DNA of 19,107 nt from Coemansia sp. RSA 922. Its lineage: Eukaryota; Kickxellomycota; Kickxellomycetes; Kickxellales; Kickxellaceae. Where the stretch lies: positions 1 through 19,107 of the forward strand of contig JANBQS010000390.1 in NCBI GenBank assembly GCA_027577415.1, given 5' to 3'. Below are positions 14,416 through 19,107 of this stretch, in pieces; position 1 is the first letter of the stretch, and each line of letters opens with the position of its first letter. The position numbers and the translations under genes are program-made. The notes under the pieces were generated by a model that worked only from the letters and a program-made list of their open reading frames with translations, was not told the DNA's origin and did no database searches.

Positions 14416-16782
14416 ATGGACGTGGTGACGGGCGGAGGAAGTAATACTTCCGCACCTCGGCTTTCAACTTCTTCACGTCGACGGTCAGTTGGCGATATAA
14501 AGCAACAGACGGCTATTGATGGAGATAACGAGTCTACGAGTAGCACGGAATCTTCTTCCAAGGCGACTAATCCCGAACTCTGGCTGACTGACGAGATTGA
14601 GGCTGTGGGGGAATTGAAGCGGGGAGCAATTGCGGCACGGTTTCCAGAAGAATTCAGCGTGGACTCTGATTTCCTCAATGGGGCGTCCAATGTATGGCTA
14701 CCGGCGCGGTTGCATCCAGAGATTGCACCAGGGGAATTTCAGGATTGGTTAAAGAAGCATGGTAGTCAGTTGAGTAAAATCGAAGACTCTGTGCATCGTC
14801 GTAAATCAATCCTGAGTTACTCTTACAAGACCGGAGACGACCCTGTTGTAGCTGAGCCGCATAGATTTGGTGATATGGCGGCGGTTAGGAGGAGGAATAC
14901 TACGGGTCTTGTCAGGCGCAAGTCCTTTGTGGAGCGTGCTGATGAGGAGGCTACGGACGATGCGCCGTTTTTGGTGCAGACTACGCAGCGGTCGTCTTTG
15001 AAGCGGAGTAAGTTGGCGAATAAACGTAGGGACTCTACGGCCAGTACTTCGGCTGATGGCAGGGGGGAGCGGAGGCGGCGTGGGTATAACCATGATGCGT
15101 CGGTGCCTTCGGTTTCGTCGCCTTTGGCTCCTCCTGTGGGAGACGATAATGAGGAAACTGATACGGATTCTGCGGTTCAGTACCATCAACCCCAATCTGC
15201 GCCGAAAAACTCCCACCACCACCACCAATCTCGCTCATTGGGTACTCAGCCACAGTCTGCTGCTACGAGCCACTCGAGTGGCGCATTGCCGGCTTCTGCA
15301 ATGCCACAACAACCAAGTGCTTCTGAGAAGCGCATGTCTACGGCTGAGATTCTGAAACAGGTCACTGCGGCTGTCGACGATTTTGGCTTTGACGAGTTTG
15401 AGCTTGGTGATCTCCCCACCTATGACGCTAATGCTGCGGCGGGGTCTAGGAACGGGAAAAAGCTCAAGCGGCCTGGGCAGCCGCCTGCTGCTGCTTCTGC
15501 TGCTGGGTTGAAGGCGCCTACTGCTCCGCTGCCTCGTATGCCGCCGCAGCCACAGCCTTCTGCTAGTGAGCTGGAGCCGGTGACGGACCGCAAAAGCGTG
15601 GCGCATAAAAAGTCAGGCGGTTCTTGGTGGCAGTGGGGCCGTGAGGATGCCCAGGCTGCGGCAGCTGAATCGGATAGGGATCGTCGGTCTTCGCCATCAC
15701 CACCCACGTCTGGGCAGCAGCAGCAGCAGCCGATTGCCATGGTAAAGCCTAAATCAGCTACAGAGTCGCATTCTAACGCCACGTCGCCGCCTGTGCCGGT
15801 CCACCTGCCGCACGCTCAGACCGCGCCATTGATGTCTCAGGCGGCTGGTAACGAGCCGCCATCGGCATCGGTCAAGGGCAAACTTCCGTCGCCTATTGCC
15901 TTTCTGCGGTTTAATCGGAAAAGCAAAAAGGATCGCCGAAGCGAAGAGCAGCCAGCTGCTAACCCCACACCGCCGTTGCCAGTACCTCAGCCTTCTGCTC
16001 CACCGTTGACTGTGCAACGTCATGACGATACTGTGAGCGACGCGTCTAGCGATACGGACGCTTCGTCGGCAAATGGCGCGAATAGTGCGCGGTCTAAGCA
16101 GGCGGTCAGTCAGCACTCGCATATTCCTAGTATTATCACTCCGGTGAGGCCGCCGCCTACCACTAGACTGGGCGTGGGCAATACTCGGTTGCCTATCCAT
16201 ATTGAGCGCGCTATCTACCGCCTGGCGTCTATCAAACTGGCTAACCCACGGCGTCCGTTGTTGCAGCAAGTGCTGTTGTCTAATATGATGTTCTGGTACT
16301 TGGAGCTCATTAACCCGCGGTCACAACAAGCCCAACAGGCGGCTGCCTCTGCTGCTGCTGGGGGGTCGCAGGACTATCATAATCAATCGTCGTCGTCGCC
16401 AAAGTCTCCTGCTAAACAGCCAGCTGCTGGTCAGTCGCCTCGGTCGGGGTCTCCACAGCAGCCGCAGCAGCAGAAGCAGCCGAGTGCCACGGGTGATAAG
16501 GGGGGCTCGTCTGAGCGGCGTGGTAAGCGAGGCGCTGGTCCTGTGCCGGGGAAGCCTCATGATCCTGCGGCGGGTAATAGGCGTCGGTCTGGTGGTAGCG
16601 GCAGCGAGCGTGTGGTTATGAGGTCGCCTCAGTACGAGCGTCAGCAGCAGCAGATATATAGCAATGGACAATCACCTCGGCAGTCGTCGGGTCCTCAGTC
16701 GGCTGGTCCGCATAGTGATGAGGACGATGATGTACCGCTGGCTCTATATCGTGGTGAACGTAATCCTATGAGTATTGGTTAA
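14416..16782 (+). CDS. ZDS1: Zds1/Zds2-like polarity and PP2A regulator (788 aa)
   Basis: The Zds C-terminal domain (PF08632) is recognisable at about residues 589-633: RLPIHIERAIYRLASIKLAN, then PRRPLLQQVLLSNMMFWYLE. Near the N-terminus, WLPARLHPEIAPGEFQDWL (94-112) and RRKSILSYSYK (about 128-138) match a second conserved block of fungal Zds proteins. In yeast, Zds1 and Zds2 bind the Cdc55 subunit of PP2A and act in mitotic entry and exit, cell polarity and cell-wall signalling. The middle is long, disordered and rich in Ser, Pro, Gln and His (a HHHH run, a Q5 run from a CAG repeat), with basic RRxS sites (RRKS, VRRKSF) that look like kinase targets. An S/Q/P-rich tail of about 155 residues follows the Zds domain. 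It lies downstream of the PANK4-like gene, same strand, and converges with the Fanzor gene. No intron is needed. Confidence 0.85.
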   Translation: MDVVTGGGSNTSAPRLSTSSRRRSVGDIKQQTAIDGDNESTSSTESSSKATNPELWLTDEIEAVGELKRGAIAARFPEEFSVDSDFLNGASNVWLPARLHPEIAPGEFQDWLKKHGSQLSKIEDSVHRRKSILSYSYKTGDDPVVAEPHRFGDMAAVRRRNTTGLVRRKSFVERADEEATDDAPFLVQTTQRSSLKRSKLANKRRDSTASTSADGRGERRRRGYNHDASVPSVSSPLAPPVGDDNEETDTDSAVQYHQPQSAPKNSHHHHQSRSLGTQPQSAATSHSSGALPASAMPQQPSASEKRMSTAEILKQVTAAVDDFGFDEFELGDLPTYDANAAAGSRNGKKLKRPGQPPAAASAAGLKAPTAPLPRMPPQPQPSASELEPVTDRKSVAHKKSGGSWWQWGREDAQAAAAESDRDRRSSPSPPTSGQQQQQPIAMVKPKSATESHSNATSPPVPVHLPHAQTAPLMSQAAGNEPPSASVKGKLPSPIAFLRFNRKSKKDRRSEEQPAANPTPPLPVPQPSAPPLTVQRHDDTVSDASSDTDASSANGANSARSKQAVSQHSHIPSIITPVRPPPTTRLGVGNTRLPIHIERAIYRLASIKLANPRRPLLQQVLLSNMMFWYLELINPRSQQAQQAAASAAAGGSQDYHNQSSSSPKSPAKQPAAGQSPRSGSPQQPQQQKQPSATGDKGGSSERRGKRGAGPVPGKPHDPAAGNRRRSGGSGSERVVMRSPQYERQQQQIYSNGQSPRQSSGPQSAGPHSDEDDDVPLALYRGERNPMSIG
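15715..15729 (+). repeat. CAG trinucleotide repeat coding for polyglutamine
   Basis: Five CAG units in the disordered middle of the Zds1-like gene give a short Gln run at about residues 434-438. Confidence 0.85.
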
Positions 16783-17013
16783 ATGGCTCTTTCACTTTTT
16801 TTATACGTTGCATTTCTAGTATCCTTGTTTCTTTTTTCTTTCTTACATAAACTCCTCTTGTCTTTTATATATATTTATTGTTTGTTGCTATTTGAAATTA
16901 AACGCTAAAAGGGCTTAATTAAGTCATCTTGCCCAAAGGGGCGTGTCAACGAAGCGATAACTCGTCGGATATATCATATAGTAGAAGTAGTAGTTGGTGG
17001 TGGTGGTTCAGGG
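16783..17013. other. Intergenic region between convergent Zds1-like and Fanzor genes; candidate element end
   Basis: The left half is AT-rich 3' flank of the Zds1-like gene (T runs, TATATATATTTATTG). The composition changes at the palindrome CTTAATTAAG (16914-16923), beyond which a GC-richer stretch runs into the Fanzor stop codon and includes a small hairpin (GCCC-AAAG-GGGC, 16931-16942). In Fanzor and TnpB loci the guide RNA is normally made from the 3' end of the gene and its flank up to the transposon end, so this is where that RNA and the element boundary would be expected. No terminal repeat can be confirmed because the other end is outside the window. Confidence 0.35.
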
Positions 17014-19095
17014 CTAGCCACGACGAAGACGCTTGGACAATGGCTGCGCATCAGAAGCCAAGTCATTCCTACGAGCAGAACGCAACGTCATCAAAAAAGT
17101 ACGCTCAGGTGCCGCAGTAACAGCCACAGCCACAGCCCTAGCAGCACCACGGCCTCTGATAGCACTGCGGCCTCTGGAAGCACCGCGGCCTCTGGCAGCA
17201 CCGTGGTCTCTGGCAGCTGTAGACGTAGGCGTAGGCATAGGCATAGGCGTAGCAGCAACCACACGAGTAGGGCGCTTGAACACTGGAGGAATGTCACCCT
17301 TTCTAATAAAGTGCTGGATGATGCGGCGAAAGTTCAGAGTGGCAGCCAGGTTGCGATTATACAGGCGAGGCTTGTAGACGACATTACGTTCATCATCGAG
17401 CTGCTTAATGAGACAGTTTGAACACTGAAGCAGGCCGTGACAGAATGTAAGATGCCTTTGCCAACGCCGATAAGGCCGGGGGTTGTCAATTACCTTGCAC
17501 TTGTGGAGGTCGCCATCGCACCCGGGACAGGTCTTGGACGTACGGAACTCATCAAAAAGGTACGTCGGAAAGCCGAATTTCTTGAACTTTTTGCGCCAGC
17601 CGCGACCCCGAATAGGTGCATGGAAGCGAGCCATTGATGCAGACCAATTGCCGCAGACCATGACCAGTCGCCTGCCAAACTTTCGGATCATGTTGCGCTT
17701 CAAACGGGCGTCTGCTTGCTGCTGGTTGATATATGCGGAAAGTTGCAGCTTGCGGTGGAGTGGATAGTTGCAGGGCTCGTGGTCATCGTCAGAGTGGACT
17801 TGGTGCATGGATTCAGTGTGGGTGGTCATCGTATTCGAGTAAAAGTCGCTGAGAACATCCCAGACCATTGCGCGAGCAGCAACGTATTCAAGGAACTCCT
17901 CCGGATCGAGCGTAGTACAGTGGAAGTGCGACAAGTAGAGCTCAGCCTCGCGAATGGCAATGGAATTACTGTGCTCGTTCTTGACAATTTCGCGCAACTG
18001 AGTGAACTTTCGCATGCGCGTCTCGTCTAGGCGTTGCTTGCGAGAGTAGCGAAGTACACGCGGATTCAAATCAGTGCTCGCCCAGCCCAACATATAGTTC
18101 AGATCGCCACGGCCCATGTCGTTGAAGACGAGATGCTTGCGAATGGCGGACACCTGCGCAGGAGACAGACTGGTGATGTAAGGGCAATTGGGCGTACGAT
18201 GGTCAGTAGCACTGTCCGCCGCAAGGTCCTCGATGTAGCGTGGTGAAAACCCGTGTGTAGGCTGTGCTTCTGGGTGCTTAAAAATAAGTGAAACTGAGAC
18301 GCCATCTGTGTCCATGCTACCAGAAAATGCCAGTCCCTCGCGCGCATCAAATGGCTTTGACTTTAGGTCAATGACCTCAGCCCAAAGCTTGGTAGGTGGG
18401 GTGGCCTGGGTGAAGTTGGGGTTGTGCTTTAAAAAGTGGGAGTGGAGGATGCGTGGATCGATATGCATGTGGCTGGGAATGAACGAGGTGTGTAGGGGAC
18501 AACACTGGAATACCTTGGCCCTCCGAGGCTCACGCTGGGCATTGCTCTGGCGCTGGTGGTGGTTCTGGTGGCCACGCCTATCGCTGAATGCCTGTCTGCG
18601 CCTACGCCTATGCAAACGCTTGTGCTGGTTCTTTGTCAAGGGCCCAAACACCACCAACGCAGGCACAGCTGGCACCAGAGGATCAGACATGGCCACATCG
18701 TCAGCTACAGTCAGAGCAACAACGTCCATACCAGCCGCAGCCCTGGCCTCCATCGCAGCCCTGGCCTCTGTCTGCGCCAGCTCCCGAGCAGCTAGATCGG
18801 CTGTAGCACGTCGATCGAAATACTGACACAGTCGGACAAAGGCCAAGAAGTGGTTCTCGGGGTGGGCCTTGATATCGTAGAACAGGCCCTTGTGCACGTT
18901 GTTGTACTGGTAGCCTGGGTCATAGGCATTGAGCACTGGTGCAAGAACGTCCAATACGCGAAGACCCTCGGCGTCAAGACCAGTACGATCAATAGGGCGG
19001 ACAGCAATCGCTCGCTTCAAGGCACTAGCAGGATTCCAAATCTGCGCACGTTTGGCAGCCTGGATCTCGCTCTGGCTGTGTCCAAGTCCCTCCAT
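17014..19095 (-). CDS. Fanzor1-type TnpB-like RNA-guided nuclease homologue (693 aa or longer; 5' end may be outside)
   Basis: The C-terminal half matches eukaryotic Fanzor1 proteins (TnpB relatives). Segments in order: a RuvC-I-like FNDMGRGDLNYMLG with D326 (usual DPG reads DMG) followed by RYSRKQRLDETR; VCGNWSASMARFHAP (480-494); FDEFRTSKTCPGC (514-526) with the alternative catalytic E516; a zinc ribbon (C523, C526, C558, C561); and the RuvC-III motif as LYNRNLAATLNFRRI (578-592). The last normally reads R-D-x-N/A-A, but here the Asp is N582. A basic run (RLHRRRRR, 160-167), an RG-rich tail (RGRGASRGRS, 635-644) and a terminal KRLRRG resemble nuclear-localisation or RNA-binding segments. 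No stop or frameshift occurs in 693 codons. The frame is still open upstream of the Met at 19095 to the window edge, so the true start may lie further right. Fanzors are found in mobile elements. Confidence 0.88.
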   Translation of the reverse strand: MEGLGHSQSEIQAAKRAQIWNPASALKRAIAVRPIDRTGLDAEGLRVLDVLAPVLNAYDPGYQYNNVHKGLFYDIKAHPENHFLAFVRLCQYFDRRATADLAARELAQTEARAAMEARAAAGMDVVALTVADDVAMSDPLVPAVPALVVFGPLTKNQHKRLHRRRRRQAFSDRRGHQNHHQRQSNAQREPRRAKVFQCCPLHTSFIPSHMHIDPRILHSHFLKHNPNFTQATPPTKLWAEVIDLKSKPFDAREGLAFSGSMDTDGVSVSLIFKHPEAQPTHGFSPRYIEDLAADSATDHRTPNCPYITSLSPAQVSAIRKHLVFNDMGRGDLNYMLGWASTDLNPRVLRYSRKQRLDETRMRKFTQLREIVKNEHSNSIAIREAELYLSHFHCTTLDPEEFLEYVAARAMVWDVLSDFYSNTMTTHTESMHQVHSDDDHEPCNYPLHRKLQLSAYINQQQADARLKRNMIRKFGRRLVMVCGNWSASMARFHAPIRGRGWRKKFKKFGFPTYLFDEFRTSKTCPGCDGDLHKCKVIDNPRPYRRWQRHLTFCHGLLQCSNCLIKQLDDERNVVYKPRLYNRNLAATLNFRRIIQHFIRKGDIPPVFKRPTRVVAATPMPMPTPTSTAARDHGAARGRGASRGRSAIRGRGAARAVAVAVTAAPERTFLMTLRSARRNDLASDAQPLSKRLRRG
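17143..17214 (+). repeat. 18-bp minisatellite, four units, in the Fanzor C-terminal tail
   Basis: Four tandem variants of AGCACCGCGGCCTCTGGC encode, on the minus strand, the RG-rich repeat (R-G-R-G-A-A/S) of the Fanzor C-terminus. Units start at 17143, 17161, 17179 and 17197, with one to four differences between them. Confidence 0.85.
17225..17252 (+). repeat. Hexanucleotide repeat (GTAGGC/ATAGGC) in the Fanzor tail
   Basis: Four full units (two GTAGGC, two ATAGGC) plus GTAG encode the Pro-Met/Pro-Thr dipeptides (TPMPMPTPT) just after the RuvC domain, forming a flexible linker to the RG-rich tail. Confidence 0.8.
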
Positions 19096-19107
19096 AGCAC
19101 GCTCCAG

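Noticed and set aside
18308..18826. 172-codon + strand ORF opposite the Fanzor gene
   Set aside because: It is the antisense shadow of the Fanzor N-terminal half. The translation is Trp/Leu/Arg-rich without a motif.
1..19107. tRNA, rRNA or CRISPR array
   Set aside because: I found no cloverleaf with a TTCRA-type T-loop, no rRNA-like stretch and no regularly spaced identical repeats with unique spacers. The repeats present are micro- and minisatellites or gene duplicates.

Overview
The window looks like nuclear DNA of an early-diverging fungus, most likely a Kickxellales-type zygomycete (Coemansia or Linderina group). That assignment is inferred. It rests on a tandem cluster of large F-box/leucine-rich-like proteins with a signature I associate with that group (NASTLQSL, FRGNA.TLE, VFTPVSHPKL, YLRFVL), and on intron-free housekeeping genes with fungal domain layouts. 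No gene here needs an intron to explain its reading frame.

Layout, left to right. (1) 1-2172: two tandem copies of a small secreted-protein gene. Only the last 21 codons of the first are inside the window (2-67); the second is complete (1657-1956). Their 3' flanks, including the AATAAA signal, are still alignable. (2) 2336-3070: a decayed, unidentified gene, visible only as one protein-like track crossing two frameshifts and three stops. (3) 3212-9293: three paralogous F-box/LRR-like genes on the + strand. The first and third are intact; the middle one is broken by a one-base deletion and a nonsense codon. (4) 9642-10097: a small unrecognised gene that converges on (5) a SERINC/Tms1 membrane protein (10152-11561, minus). 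(6) Divergent from it, across a compact promoter with a TATA box, a CACGTG site and a short upstream ORF, lies a PANK4-type fusion of pantothenate kinase and DUF89 phosphatase (11851-14124). (7) A Zds1/Zds2-type cell-polarity and PP2A regulator (14416-16782). (8) A large Fanzor1-type RNA-guided nuclease homologue (TnpB relative; 17014-19095, minus). Its frame is still open at the right edge of the window.

The housekeeping block 10152-16782 (SERINC, PANK4-like, Zds1-like) is compact and uses short shared intergenic regions. The left half is typical fast-evolving accessory DNA: tandem duplication, pseudogenes and AT-rich spacers with homopolymer tracts. The right end is mobile-element DNA.

The most notable observation is that the Fanzor ORF is full and open, yet the third RuvC aspartate reads Asn (N582), in a context that suggests a CpG-to-TpG transition. 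This could be a nuclease-dead or repurposed copy. Next are the PANK4 homologue, which keeps both its kinase and phosphatase catalytic residues, and two ghost genes (2-67 and 2336-3070) that simple ORF calling does not show.
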